Source: Bradymonadales bacterium
GTDB lineage: Bacteria > Myxococcota > Bradymonadia > REDH01
Length of the DNA stretch: 30,099 nucleotides
Assembly (NCBI GenBank): GCA_947483645.1
Contig: CANKLS010000010.1
Span: 1-30,099, forward strand
Reading direction: 5' to 3'
Shown here in pieces: positions 14,025 to 23,135 of this stretch. A model generated the notes under the pieces. The model saw nothing but the letters and a program-made list of their open reading frames with translations. It made no database searches and was not told the origin of the DNA. Numbering within the stretch: position 1 is the stretch's first letter; each line of letters opens with the position of its first letter. A program made the translations under genes and the position numbers.

Positions 14025-15248
14025 ATGAGAAGACGCACCCCTGAATTGAACCGTATGAGATTCCTCGCCACCGCCGTCCGCGGCACCGAGAGAATCCTCA
14101 TGGAAGAGCTCATCGAACTCGGCTTCGAGGCACCGACCATGGTGCCCGGAGGCGTGGTCTTCGCCGGCACCATCGCAGACGGCATGCGCGCCTGCCTCTG
14201 GCTCCGCACCGCACAGCGCGTGATGGCGCTTATCGGCAAGGAGGTCATCCGCGCCCAGAGCCAGCTTTACGATACGGTCCGCTCGCTGCCGCTGCTCGAC
14301 TGGTTCACCGCCGACGCCACCATCTCCGTGCAGGTGCAGGGCGGTCGCGAACTCTTCGCAGACAGCCGCTACGCCGCGCTCGTCATCAAAGATGCAGTGG
14401 TTGACACGGTCCGCCAAGCCTACGGGCGCCGCCCCAACGTCGACAAAGACAACGCAGACCTGCAGCTGGTCGTGCTGGCAGACGGCGACACCTTCCGCTT
14501 CCTCATCGGCCTCAACGGGGCGCCGCTCGCCTTCCGCGGCTACCGGCGGAAGGATGTGGAGGCGCCCATTCGCGAGAGCCTCGCCGCCGCGCTCATCCGC
14601 TACTCCGAGTGGGACCGTAAGTCGCCCTTCTGCGACCCGATGTGCGGCTCCGGCACCCTGCTGGTCGAGGCCGGCTGGATGGCCACCGACACAGCGCCCG
14701 GCATTCTGCGCGGCTTCGGCTTTCAGCAGTGGCCCTTCTTCGCTGCCGAGCTTGAGCCGACCTGGAACGAGCTCCGCGACGAGGCCCTCCAGCGCCGCCT
14801 GCCCGCCGTGCGTGGCATTATCCTCGGCTGCGACATCGACCGCAAGGCGGTGGAGTCGAGCCGAAGCCATCTTGCCGCAACCGGTCTCGTACAGAGCGTC
14901 GCGCTCCGCGAGTCGAATGCGCTGGAGCTAGAGCCCTTCCGAAAGCAGGGCTGGATCGTCACCAACCCGCCCTACGGTGAGCGCATCGGCGGCGGCGTGG
15001 AGGAGGCGGGCGCCAACCTCGTCGGGTTCATGGACCGGGTGTCGAGCTTCTACGAACACACCGTCGCCATGGTTATGGATCGCGGCCTGCAGGAGCACTA
15101 CATCGCCCGCAAGCCGCGCAAGTCGCTGGGCACCTTCAATGGCCCCATCGCGACCCGCTTTCTCGTCTTCAGGAACCGGCCCGCGCCGTCCACGGAGGAA
15201 CCCAGCCTCCCAGATCTGCCTCCAGCGCAAGAGCCACCGACATCGTGA
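14025..15248 (+). CDS. THUMP-domain class I 23S rRNA (guanine-N2) methyltransferase, RlmL/RlmK-N-like
   Basis: 407 aa from the ATG at 14025. An in-frame ATG at 14055 is equally possible and gives MRFLATAVRG, which matches the usual family beginning better; neither start has a clear ribosome binding site. The N-terminal THUMP-type RNA-binding region (to about 165) is followed by FRGYRRKDVEAPIRESLAAALI, the S-adenosylmethionine motif CDPMCGSGTLLVEAGW (203-218), GCDIDRKAVE, and the catalytic NPPYGER (314-320) typical of N2-guanine methylation of RNA. E. coli RlmL is a larger fusion with RlmK; this protein has only the RlmL-like half. The last 80 bases overlap the convergent amidase gene. Confidence 0.92.
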   Translation: MRRRTPELNRMRFLATAVRGTERILMEELIELGFEAPTMVPGGVVFAGTIADGMRACLWLRTAQRVMALIGKEVIRAQSQLYDTVRSLPLLDWFTADATISVQVQGGRELFADSRYAALVIKDAVVDTVRQAYGRRPNVDKDNADLQLVVLADGDTFRFLIGLNGAPLAFRGYRRKDVEAPIRESLAAALIRYSEWDRKSPFCDPMCGSGTLLVEAGWMATDTAPGILRGFGFQQWPFFAAELEPTWNELRDEALQRRLPAVRGIILGCDIDRKAVESSRSHLAATGLVQSVALRESNALELEPFRKQGWIVTNPPYGERIGGGVEEAGANLVGFMDRVSSFYEHTVAMVMDRGLQEHYIARKPRKSLGTFNGPIATRFLVFRNRPAPSTEEPSLPDLPPAQEPPTS

Positions 15249-16620
15249 GGTGGTCGGTGCAGGGCTGCCCGACGACCTGAACTCCGAGCGGCAATCCTTG
15301 GCGGTCGAGGCCGAGCGGCACCTGCGTGACGGGTAGCTCCAGCGCGTTCCAGATGGCCGTGTAGGAGAAGTCGATGGGCGTGAGCAGCGGCATGCCGTGG
15401 CGGGGCGCCGTGCGGGTGAAAGGCGGAAAGAGCATGACGCCGCGGTCACCCATCAGCTTCGCGAACTCGTCCCGCATGCGGGCGGTCTCTTCGTAGAGCT
15501 TGGTCACATCTGCGGGCGCAACGCCTGGAAGCCCCTCGACCAGCGCGAGCATGATGGCGGGGAGGGTGTGGGGCGACTGTCCGACGCACCAGAGCAGCAG
15601 CTGCTTGATGGCGCTCAGCGGCGCGCCGTTTCCGAGCAGGTCTGCAAAGCTGTGCTCGGCGTTGGCCGACATCAGCCCCGACCAGAGCACCAGGGTGCGG
15701 CGAAGCGAGCGTGGCGCAGCCGTCACGACCGTCGCTCCGCGCGCCTCCAGTGCACGCGCTGCGCTCTGCATGCCTGCACGGAGTTCGGCGCTCACCCGTC
15801 GCAGTCCATTGCCCTCGATGACGACCACCTGCAGCCCTTCGATCTGCTGCAGCGACGGCGGTAAAAGTGGCAGCGCGCGGGTGGTCGCATCGATGCCGTC
15901 CGGCCCCGCAGCGAGGCGAACGAGCGGGTAGAGGTCTTCTGCGCGGCGGCAGATGGGGCCCGTGCCAAGCAGACGAAGCGCGGCCCCTTCGGCAATGGGA
16001 TATTGCCCCGAGTTGGGCACCAGCCCGGGGCTCGGTTTGTGACCGAAGACACCGTTGAAGAAGGCCGGCATTCGGATGGAGCCACCCACATCGGCGCCGA
16101 GCCCGAAGGGCGACGCGCCGGAGCCCACAATCGCACCCTCGCCGCCCGAGCTTCCGCCCACGATGCGCGCCGCGTTGTAGGGGTTGTTGCTCCGGCCGTA
16201 GACGCGGTTGTTCGACTCCATCCACATGTTGAGTTCGGAGGTGTTGGTCACGCCCAGCGGGATGGCGCCCGCAGCACGCCAACGCGCGACCACCGTCGCA
16301 TCGCCCGTGGAGCGCACGTCGCGGCGCGCAACCAGCCCAGCCGCCTGCGGCATGCCGATGAGTTCGAACGACTCCTTGATGGTGCAGGGGACACCGAGGA
16401 AGGGGGGCAGTGCGGTCGCACCGGATGCGACCTTGGCGTCGGCGGCGACCGCCTCTGCGCGTGCCTCAGCGAAGCGCTCTGCTACGACGGCGTTGAGCCT
16501 TGGATTGACGCGCTGCATGGCCTGGATGTGGGCCTCGACAATCGCCACCGCGCTCGTCTCTCCTGTACGGATACGCTCTGCCAGACGGGTCGCGGAATCG
16601 AGTAGAAGCGGGCTGTTCAT
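15169..16620 (-). CDS. Amidase-signature hydrolase (fatty-acid-amide-hydrolase-like)
   Basis: 483 aa. The complete Ser-cis-Ser-Lys catalytic set is visible: Lys82 in PCTIKESF, cis-Ser157 in the glycine/serine-rich VGGSSGGEGA, and nucleophile Ser181 in GADVGGSIRMPA. The context GGSIRMPAFFNGVFGHKPS resembles FAAH-type members more than the GatA subunit of tRNA amidotransferase, and no gatB or gatC is present. It should hydrolyse an amide in the cytosol; the substrate is unknown. The gene overlaps the preceding acyltransferase by ATGA, in an operon of membrane and lipid genes, which makes a lipid amide plausible (inference). Its 3' end overlaps the methyltransferase gene on the other strand by 80 bases. 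Confidence 0.92.
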   Translation of the reverse strand: MNSPLLLDSATRLAERIRTGETSAVAIVEAHIQAMQRVNPRLNAVVAERFAEARAEAVAADAKVASGATALPPFLGVPCTIKESFELIGMPQAAGLVARRDVRSTGDATVVARWRAAGAIPLGVTNTSELNMWMESNNRVYGRSNNPYNAARIVGGSSGGEGAIVGSGASPFGLGADVGGSIRMPAFFNGVFGHKPSPGLVPNSGQYPIAEGAALRLLGTGPICRRAEDLYPLVRLAAGPDGIDATTRALPLLPPSLQQIEGLQVVVIEGNGLRRVSAELRAGMQSAARALEARGATVVTAAPRSLRRTLVLWSGLMSANAEHSFADLLGNGAPLSAIKQLLLWCVGQSPHTLPAIMLALVEGLPGVAPADVTKLYEETARMRDEFAKLMGDRGVMLFPPFTRTAPRHGMPLLTPIDFSYTAIWNALELPVTQVPLGLDRQGLPLGVQVVGQPCTDHLTMSVALALEADLGGWVPPWTARAGS

Positions 16621-17390
16621 GCGCTCTCCTGCGGGGTGTCCGAGGCTGGCTCGCCTTGCGCTCCGAGGGCGACACGGATGCGTTCACGGGTCTCCTGCAT
16701 GAAGGCCTCGGTCGATGCGAACTGCTCCGGCCGGAGGATCTCCAGGACCTCGATCTCAACAGAAATCCGCTCGGCAGCCGCGATGGCGCTGGAGTCCTTG
16801 CGGGCGATCAGGTGGCTGCCTCGGATGACCACAGGCACCAGCGGAAGGCCCGTCTCACGAGAGAGCGAAAAGGCACCATGCTTGAAGGCACGCAGCCGTC
16901 CATCTTCCGACCGCGTCCCTTCCGCAAAGAGAAAGACCGATGTGCCTCGAAGCAGCACCCGCTTGCCTTCCGCCATGAGCCACTCGGTGCTCCGCTTGTC
17001 GCCCCGCTTCACGGGTAGAAAGCCTGCGAGGTGCAGCGTCCAACCAAGCACCGGCACCTGAAAGAGGCTGGACTTTGCAACCGCGACGAAGGGGTGTTCG
17101 ACGTAGAACATGAGCACGGCGTCGGCCATCGAGGCGTGGTTGGAGGCGAAGAGGTAGGTCTGCTTCGGATCAAGCCGCTCAAGCCCCGTGACCTTCACCG
17201 TCCAGCCCGGCACGATGTTGATGTAGGAGCGACCCCGCCAGCCGACCATGTTGAGGATGGTACGACGGTTTGCATCGAATGGAGCCGTCACGATTCGGAC
17301 GGTCAGCACTGCGACAAAAAAGAGGAACATCGTGATGCAGAAGTAGACCCAGTAGGTCACCGAGCCGAGGATGATCTTCAGCTTTGACAT
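16617..17390 (-). CDS. 1-acyl-sn-glycerol-3-phosphate acyltransferase (PlsC-like)
   Basis: 257 aa. An N-terminal hydrophobic helix (about 10-35) anchors it to the inner membrane. The acyltransferase motif NHASMAD places catalytic His85 and Asp90, and the substrate motif FAEGTRS is at 155-161. GFLPVKRG (123-130) and PLVPVVIRG complete the four-block PlsC pattern. It should transfer an acyl group to lysophosphatidic acid in phospholipid synthesis, though relatives acylate other lipids. The start is supported by GGAGG four bases upstream. The stop overlaps the amidase start by ATGA, and the PHA_gran_rgn gene is 34 bp upstream. Confidence 0.93.
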   Translation of the reverse strand: MSKLKIILGSVTYWVYFCITMFLFFVAVLTVRIVTAPFDANRRTILNMVGWRGRSYINIVPGWTVKVTGLERLDPKQTYLFASNHASMADAVLMFYVEHPFVAVAKSSLFQVPVLGWTLHLAGFLPVKRGDKRSTEWLMAEGKRVLLRGTSVFLFAEGTRSEDGRLRAFKHGAFSLSRETGLPLVPVVIRGSHLIARKDSSAIAAAERISVEIEVLEILRPEQFASTEAFMQETRERIRVALGAQGEPASDTPQESA

Positions 17391-17424
17391 CTTGCCTCCG
17401 CGCGCCGGCTGTCGGGAGAGAGGC

Positions 17425-17745
17425 TCATGCCAGACGTCCCGCCTTGGCCTCCTGCATCCACTTCCGGAACTCGTCCTCGATGACCTTGATCGCCGTCCCC
17501 TTCAGCGGGCGGAGAAGAAAGGGCACATCGAGATCGATCTGCATCGCGCCCGGCCGCAGCTTCACCCCGCCCTTGAGCGTGAGCCCCTTGGCCGAGAAGG
17601 CGATGCCCACCTCGTCGTTCCCCTTCCAGGTGTAGGTCGGGTGATAGTCGGGGAACTTCGCCGCGTAGCCTTCGAGCGCCTTCTCAAGGCAGCGCTTGGC
17701 GAGCTCGGGGCTCAGATCGTGAGAGAGGCTGTGTTCGATTGCCAT
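17425..17745 (-). CDS. Polyhydroxyalkanoic acid system family protein (PHA_gran_rgn)
   Basis: 106 aa, small, soluble and single-domain. The pattern (HSLSHDLSPELAKRCLEKAL ... YTWKGND ... GIAFSAKGLTLKGGVKL ... DVPFLLRPLKGTAIKVIEDE) matches the PHA_gran_rgn family (PF09650/TIGR02610), proteins first noted near polyhydroxyalkanoate granule genes but widespread and biochemically unassigned. No PHA synthase or phasin is in the window. A good ribosome binding site (GAGGAG) precedes the ATG. It lies 13 bp after terC and 34 bp before the acyltransferase, so the four genes probably form one transcript. Confidence 0.85.
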   Translation of the reverse strand: MAIEHSLSHDLSPELAKRCLEKALEGYAAKFPDYHPTYTWKGNDEVGIAFSAKGLTLKGGVKLRPGAMQIDLDVPFLLRPLKGTAIKVIEDEFRKWMQEAKAGRLA

Positions 17746-17758
17746 CTGTGACTCCTCG

Positions 17759-18550
17759 CTACTGCTGCTCGCGCTGGGCAGCCGCCCTGACCTTCGCTGC
17801 CCGCGACCGCATGCGCATGTTGATGAACTCCATCAGCAGCGCAAAGCCCATCGCGACATAGGTGTAACCCTTCGGCACATGCAGCCCCGTTCCCTCCATC
17901 AGCAGTGTACCACCGATGAGGACGAGGAAGGAGAGTGCAAGCACACGGACGCTCGGGTGGCGCTGCACAAACTCGCCCACCGGGCCGACGAAGAAGACCA
18001 TCGCGATCATCGACAGCAACATCGCCAGCACCATGATGCCGATGTGATCGACCATCCCGACCGCCGTCACCACCGAGTCGATGGAGAAGACGAGGTCGAT
18101 GAGCATGATCTGAAAGATCACGCCTGCAAAGGCCGACTTCGCGGCGCGCCCCGCCCGTGCGTTCTCGAGGTCGCCCATCTCAGGCGCCACTGTCTCAGGT
18201 TGGTGCTCCGCCGGCCGCTCCACATTCTCATAGATTTCGTGCGTCGCCTTGTAGATGAGGAAGAGGCCACCCGCGACGAGGATCAGCTCCTTGCCATTCC
18301 ACGGGCGCACAAACTCGAAGAGCGGCTCGGTGAGCCTCATCACCCATGAGATGGAGAAGAGCAGCGCGAGCCGTGAGAGCAGCGCTGCGACAAGGCCCAA
18401 CTGGCGCGCCTTGTCCTGCTGCTCCTTGGGGAGCTTCGATGCCAGAATCGTGATGAAGACGATGTTGTCGATGCCCAGCACCAACTCCATGCCGGTGAGC
18501 ACAAGCATCGAGACGAGCGAAGCGGAGTCGAGCGGAAATCCTAAATCCAT
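17759..18550 (-). CDS. TerC-family integral membrane protein
   Basis: 263 aa with about seven hydrophobic helices. The two family signatures with membrane-embedded acidic residues are present: LGIDNIVFITILASKLP near residue 25 and LIDLVFSIDSVVTAVGM in the second half. TerC proteins are linked to tellurite resistance and, in several bacteria, to Mn2+ export that metallates secreted enzymes. A hydrophilic stretch between the halves (about 110-135) is cytoplasmic or periplasmic. It is the first gene of the terC/PHA_gran_rgn/plsC/amidase operon and is divergent from the MMPL transporter. Confidence 0.95.
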   Translation of the reverse strand: MDLGFPLDSASLVSMLVLTGMELVLGIDNIVFITILASKLPKEQQDKARQLGLVAALLSRLALLFSISWVMRLTEPLFEFVRPWNGKELILVAGGLFLIYKATHEIYENVERPAEHQPETVAPEMGDLENARAGRAAKSAFAGVIFQIMLIDLVFSIDSVVTAVGMVDHIGIMVLAMLLSMIAMVFFVGPVGEFVQRHPSVRVLALSFLVLIGGTLLMEGTGLHVPKGYTYVAMGFALLMEFINMRMRSRAAKVRAAAQREQQ

Positions 18551-18681
18551 GGTGCCACGAGCGAATGGGTGAGGCGCCCCTCCTAGCAGAGGGCCCGCGG
18601 CGCGACGAGGGGCTTGCTTGACCCAAGAGGGTGCCGGTGCTTGACAGGCGCGGCGGCCTACGCGCTGCCATGGAGGTGTGC
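18551..18681. promoter_or_regulatory. Divergent intergenic region terC / MMPL
   Basis: 131 bp that should hold promoters for both directions. A TTGACA at 18641-18646 could be a -35 for the MMPL gene, but no -10-like hexamer sits at 16-18 bp. GGAGG at 18672-18676 is the ribosome binding site that decides the MMPL start. Confidence 0.3.
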
Positions 18682-21333
18682 ATGAAAGGTCTGGAAGCGT
18701 TGGTGAACCGCTATGTTCTCCTCTCGTTGCGGCGGCCTTGGCTGCTCATCGCAGTCTACTCCGTCATCACCGTCGCCTCGCTTCTTCTCGCCACCCGCCT
18801 GAAGCTCGAGACCGACCTCAAAGACCTGCTCCCCGCCGACGCACCCTCCGTGGTCGCACTCGACGAGGCCCGCGCCCGCCAGGGCTCCAGCGATAAGTTT
18901 GTCATCGCCGTCGACTCGCCCGATCCGCTCAAGACCCTCGCCTTCATCGATGCCCTTGCGGCCGAACTCGACGGATGGGAGGCGGCGGAGTCCATCGAGT
19001 TCAAGCAGGACCGACAGTTCCTCCTTGACCACGCGCTCCTCTTCCTCCCCGTAGAGGACCTCGGCCGGATCAAGGGCAACCTGCAGCGCATGGTCCGTAA
19101 GAAGCTGGCCGACAAGAACCCGCTCTTCATCGACTTCGAAGGGGACGACGATGGCTCCGGCACCGCGGAGGCCATCGAAGAGGTCAACTGGCGCGACCCC
19201 TTCTCCTGGATCGACCGGCTCTCACTTGCCGAACTCGGCGTAACCGACGCGCAGATCAACGAGGGCGTTGTCGCCTTCGACGAGGCCGTCGGAGAGCCGG
19301 ACGGCTCGGCTGTCGAAGCACTACCCGAGGCCAGCGGCGAGGCGCTCGTCAAGGCTGAGGCCGAGGCCGCTGCCAAGCACCAAGAGGCCGCATCTTCGGC
19401 CCGCAAACTGCCCAAAAAGTATCGCGACTACTTGGTCGCACGCGGCGGCGAGGTGGCTGTCCTGACCGCCCGCATGAAGGGCCGCAGCACCGACACCGCC
19501 TACGCCAAGCAGGTCTTCGAGCGGGGCCAGAAGGCCATCAACAAACTCGACCCCAAGTCATTCCATCCGCAGATGCGCGCCCTCGTCGTTGGCCCCTATG
19601 GCGACTACAGGCAGGTGAAGCAGATCTCGAACGACGCCTCCTCCGCAACGACCCTCTCCGTCGTGCTCGTGCTGGCCCTGCTCGTCCTCTTCTTCCGCAA
19701 TCTGCGCTCCATCCCCATCATCATGCCTGCGCTCTTCGTCGGGCAGGCCTGGACCTTTGGTATCATAGCAATCACCTACGGCCGGTTGAACATCCTCACC
19801 GCCTTCGTCTTCGCCATGCTCGTCGGCATGGGCATCGACTTCGCTATCCATGTCTACGGTCGCTCGCTCGAGAAGTTCAACGAGGGCCATAGCTGGGAAG
19901 AGGCCCTCTTCGACGCGATCTGGAAGACGGGGCGCGCCCTCGTCTCGGCCTGGCTCACCACCGTCGTCGCGCTCGCCATGCTCATCTTCGCCCATTTTGA
20001 GGGATTCCGTGAGTTCGGCGTCGTCTGCACCCTCGGCATCACCGTCTGCCTCGTGACCACCTTCCTCATTATCCCGCCGCTCATCGGCGCAACCGAGCGG
20101 TTCAGTCTCGCAAAGCGGCGACCGCCTGCCCCTGCCTCCGCGATGCCGCCCGCCAAGAGTCGCTGGCTTCTCCGGCTCTCTTCGGCGGTCTTCCTCCTGC
20201 TCGCCATCTGGGGTGCCTACGCCTCCCGCGAGGTTGGCTTTGAGTATAACCTGCGCAAACTCGAGGGCAGCAAGCCCACCCAGGGCATCAAGTATGGCGC
20301 CGCACTCGGCTCGGGGAAGAGCTCCACCCCCGCCATCATCCTTGGCCATTCCGAAGCGCAGATGCGCGAGGTCCACAAGCTGCTCCGCAGCAGGCTCCGT
20401 GCGGGCGACTCCAGGCTCACCTCCTTCCTTACCGTCGAAACCTTCCTGCCCTCAGACATGGATGCCCGTCTTGCGGTGATCGACGAGATCCACGACATCC
20501 TCAACAAGAAGGCGCTCAAGCGGCTCGAGGGGCGCGAAGGCGAGGCTGTCTCAGCGCTGCTCGCACTCACGGAGGTGGAGCCCTTCAAGGCCGCCGACCT
20601 GCCTGAGTGGGTCCGGCGCTCGCTCACGGAGAAGGATGGCTCCTTCGGCCACATCGGACTCCTCTACGGGACCTACCATTCCGCCGACTCAAAGGATGTC
20701 GCCGAGTTCCAGAAGCTCTACGGCTCTATCCCCACCTCGATGGGTGATGTGAAGGTCTCCACCAGCGGCTTCATCCTCTCCGATGTTGTTCGCTACGTGC
20801 AGGCCGACGGCAAGAAACTGCTCTGGCTTGTCATGCTAAGCCTCGTCGTGATCCTGCTTCTCGATTTCCGCGACCTTTTTGCCACCGTGGTCTGCCTGGC
20901 CTGCCTCGTCGCAGGCATCTTGATCACGCTCGGCGTCATGTGGGCCTACGACCTCAAGGTCGGGCTCTTCAACATGGTCGTGTTGCCCACGGCGCTGGGT
21001 ATCGGCATAGATGGCGCCACCCATATCTATCATCGGTTCAAAGAGGAGGGCCCGGACCGCATCTGGTTCATCCTCAAGACCACCGGCAACTCGGTCGTCG
21101 CAGCCGCGCTTACCACGGTCGCAGGGTTTATCGGTCTCGCCTTCGTCGACCATGCAGGCATCCGCTCGCTTGGCCAACTCGCCGTCATAAGCATCACCGT
21201 CTGCATGGCCGCAGCCATCGGCATTCTGCCGGGGCTCCTCACCTTCTCCAACTACCGGCCCCAGGGCGCCGAGGGCGAGCCGAAGCGTGATGAGGTTGAG
21301 CCGAAGGTCGCGGAGACCGAGCCTGCAGCGTAG
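18682..21333 (+). CDS. MMPL/RND-superfamily transporter
   Basis: 883 aa. The ATG at 18682 is chosen because GGAGG lies five bases upstream; in-frame ATG (18670) and GTG (18631) codons are less well placed. The architecture is duplicated: one membrane helix, a large outside domain, then five helices, twice over. Each half has the proton-relay signature in its fourth helix, GMGIDFAIHVYGR with Asp386 and GIGIDGATHIYHR with Asp777. Such single-chain RND proteins move lipids or hydrophobic compounds out of or through the inner membrane; hopanoid transporter HpnN and mycobacterial MmpL are relatives. No adaptor or outer-membrane partner is adjacent. The terC/plsC operon is divergent to it, which suits a lipid role (inference). 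Confidence 0.9.
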   Translation: MKGLEALVNRYVLLSLRRPWLLIAVYSVITVASLLLATRLKLETDLKDLLPADAPSVVALDEARARQGSSDKFVIAVDSPDPLKTLAFIDALAAELDGWEAAESIEFKQDRQFLLDHALLFLPVEDLGRIKGNLQRMVRKKLADKNPLFIDFEGDDDGSGTAEAIEEVNWRDPFSWIDRLSLAELGVTDAQINEGVVAFDEAVGEPDGSAVEALPEASGEALVKAEAEAAAKHQEAASSARKLPKKYRDYLVARGGEVAVLTARMKGRSTDTAYAKQVFERGQKAINKLDPKSFHPQMRALVVGPYGDYRQVKQISNDASSATTLSVVLVLALLVLFFRNLRSIPIIMPALFVGQAWTFGIIAITYGRLNILTAFVFAMLVGMGIDFAIHVYGRSLEKFNEGHSWEEALFDAIWKTGRALVSAWLTTVVALAMLIFAHFEGFREFGVVCTLGITVCLVTTFLIIPPLIGATERFSLAKRRPPAPASAMPPAKSRWLLRLSSAVFLLLAIWGAYASREVGFEYNLRKLEGSKPTQGIKYGAALGSGKSSTPAIILGHSEAQMREVHKLLRSRLRAGDSRLTSFLTVETFLPSDMDARLAVIDEIHDILNKKALKRLEGREGEAVSALLALTEVEPFKAADLPEWVRRSLTEKDGSFGHIGLLYGTYHSADSKDVAEFQKLYGSIPTSMGDVKVSTSGFILSDVVRYVQADGKKLLWLVMLSLVVILLLDFRDLFATVVCLACLVAGILITLGVMWAYDLKVGLFNMVVLPTALGIGIDGATHIYHRFKEEGPDRIWFILKTTGNSVVAAALTTVAGFIGLAFVDHAGIRSLGQLAVISITVCMAAAIGILPGLLTFSNYRPQGAEGEPKRDEVEPKVAETEPAA

Positions 21334-21352
21334 GGCAGGTCGCAGCCGCGCG

Positions 21353-21370
21353 GCGCCGAGGGGCGCTTCT
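21353..21370. terminator. Small hairpin between convergent MMPL and parB genes
   Basis: GCGCC (21353-21357) pairs with GGCGC (21362-21366) around GAGG, followed by TTCT. It lies in the 42-bp gap between the two convergent stop codons, where a terminator is expected. The stem is only five pairs and the T-tract is poor. Confidence 0.35.
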
Positions 21371-21375
21371 ACCCG

Positions 21376-22359
21376 CTAGATAAAGAGCGTGTCGAGCACG
21401 CCCTGCAGGACATCGTCACTGGCGAAGCTAATCTGGATGGTGCCGGAGCCGTCCGGGTTCGACACGAGCACGACCTTGGTGCCCAGATGCTGCATCAGAC
21501 GCCTCTGAACGTCTCGAAGGGCAGGGCGGAGTTCAAGCGCTTCGGTCCGCTTTTTCTTCGGCGTCGGCGGCTTGCTGGGGTCGTCTTCCGGATCGAGGGT
21601 GGGGCCAATGTCGCGGCCCTCTCGCAGCGCTCGCGCAAGCTCCTCCGCGGCGCGAACTGAGAGCCCTTCGGTCACGATGCGCTCGGCGAGCAGCCCGTGC
21701 AGGGCCTCACCGACCGACAGGATTGCCCGTGCATGCCCCGCGCTGATCGCCCCCTCAGCCACAAGGTTGAGGATGGCAGCAGGCAGTTTGAGTAGGCGCA
21801 CCGCATTGGCGACTGTGGGCCGACTCTTGCCCACGCGGTCGGCAACCTGCTCCTGCGTCATGCCGTAGGCAGTCATGAGACGATGGTATGCGTCGGCCTC
21901 TTCCAGCGGGTCGAGGTCGCGCCGCTGTACATTCTCCACCAGCGCCAGCAGAAAGGCATCTGCATCGGCAGCCTCGTGCACCACGACTGGCACATGGGTG
22001 AGCCCCGCCAGCTTGCTCGCACGGAGCCGGCGCTCGCCCGCGATGAGGCTGTACCGTCCATCCGGCAGGGTGCGAACGACCAGCGGCTGAATGATCCCCG
22101 ACTCAACGATCGATGCAGCGAGTTCGCGGATGCCGTCGTCGTCAAAGCGGATACGCGGCTGGTTGAGCATGGCGTCGATCAGATCGACGGAGACATCAAT
22201 GACCGCGCGTCGTAACTTCTCGGCGTCGGCAGCTGCGGCTGCTTCGGAGGGCGTCGGCTCAACCACGGCAGGCGGCACAGGCGGGCCACCCTGCGGAATC
22301 AGCGAGCCGAGGCCACGCCCCAAGCCCTTGCGGACCGGTAGTTTGGCGGCGTCGCTCAC
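21376..22359 (-). CDS. parB: Chromosome-partitioning protein ParB
   Basis: 327 aa. The N-terminal tag KGLGRGLGSLIPQGG is typical of chromosomal ParB, where it stimulates ParA. The CTP-binding motif GERRLRA is at 108-114, VENVQRRDLDPLEEADAY follows, and the helix-turn-helix (MTQEQVADRVGKSRPTVANAVRLL) is at about 167-190. The C-terminal dimerisation domain is intact. ParB loads at parS sites and slides as a CTP-dependent clamp. It starts with GTG, overlapping the parA stop (GTGA). I found no sequence resembling the usual parS palindrome (TGTTTCACGTGAAACA type) in the window. Confidence 0.96.
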   Translation of the reverse strand: MSDAAKLPVRKGLGRGLGSLIPQGGPPVPPAVVEPTPSEAAAAADAEKLRRAVIDVSVDLIDAMLNQPRIRFDDDGIRELAASIVESGIIQPLVVRTLPDGRYSLIAGERRLRASKLAGLTHVPVVVHEAADADAFLLALVENVQRRDLDPLEEADAYHRLMTAYGMTQEQVADRVGKSRPTVANAVRLLKLPAAILNLVAEGAISAGHARAILSVGEALHGLLAERIVTEGLSVRAAEELARALREGRDIGPTLDPEDDPSKPPTPKKKRTEALELRPALRDVQRRLMQHLGTKVVLVSNPDGSGTIQISFASDDVLQGVLDTLFI

Positions 22360-23135
22360 GACCCCTCCTCGTTGCGGTTGCGATCCACGAACTCCTTCGC
22401 GAGCGCCATGTAGTTCCGGGCACCGCGCGAATCGATGTCGTAGGTGATGATGGGTGTGCCGTGCGACGGCGACTCGCTGAGCCGCACATTCCGCTGAATG
22501 ACCGTCTGGTAGGTGTGGGCAGGGAAGTGCGAGCGAACCTCGTCCTCGACCTGCCGCGAAAGGTTGTTTCGGGCATCGTGCATCGTGATGAGCATGCCCT
22601 CAATGCGAAGCCCGGGGTTGAGCGATTTTTTGAGCATCTCGATCGTCTCGAGCAGACGAGCGAGCCCTTCGAGCGCGTAATACTCGGCCTGAATCGGGAT
22701 GAGCACGGTGTTCGCGGCGCAGAGCGCGTTGAGCGTGATGAGGCTCAACGACGGCGGGCAGTCGAGCACGATGAAGTCGTAGTCATCCACCACATCGGCG
22801 AGCGAATCGCGCAGGATGTGCTCTCGGTTGTCTTCACCAACGAGCTCGATCTCGGCCGCCGCAAGGTCGGTCCTGGCCGCGATGAGATCCAGCATGGGCA
22901 CGGTCGTCCCCACGATTGCTCCGCGCGCGGAGACGCGCCCCGCGAGCACCTCGTAGACCGAGTGCTCAACGGCGTCACGGTCGCAACCCACGCCCGAACT
23001 CGCGTTCCCCTGCGGGTCGAAGTCGACAAGCAGCGTGCGAAAGTGGAGCGCCGCAAGGCAGGCTCCGAGGTTGACCGCGGTGGTCGTCTTGCCGACACCG
23101 CCCTTCTGGTTGGCGATTGCGATGGTCTTGCCCAT
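22356..23135 (-). CDS. parA: Chromosome-partitioning ATPase ParA (Soj)
   Basis: 259 aa from the ATG at 23135; an in-frame TTG two codons upstream is unnecessary. The deviant Walker A motif KGGVGKTT (11-18) starts right after MGKTIAIANQ, so this is the short chromosomal Soj type without an N-terminal DNA-binding extension. DFDPQGNASSG and VLDCPPSLSLITLNAL (Walker B region) follow. With ParB it segregates chromosome origins. No Shine-Dalgarno sequence precedes the ATG. A TTGACC (23169-23164) and TAACCG (23147-23142) on the minus strand, 16 bp apart, would place transcription start close to the ATG, so the message could be leaderless. Confidence 0.96.
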   Translation of the reverse strand: MGKTIAIANQKGGVGKTTTAVNLGACLAALHFRTLLVDFDPQGNASSGVGCDRDAVEHSVYEVLAGRVSARGAIVGTTVPMLDLIAARTDLAAAEIELVGEDNREHILRDSLADVVDDYDFIVLDCPPSLSLITLNALCAANTVLIPIQAEYYALEGLARLLETIEMLKKSLNPGLRIEGMLITMHDARNNLSRQVEDEVRSHFPAHTYQTVIQRNVRLSESPSHGTPIITYDIDSRGARNYMALAKEFVDRNRNEEGS

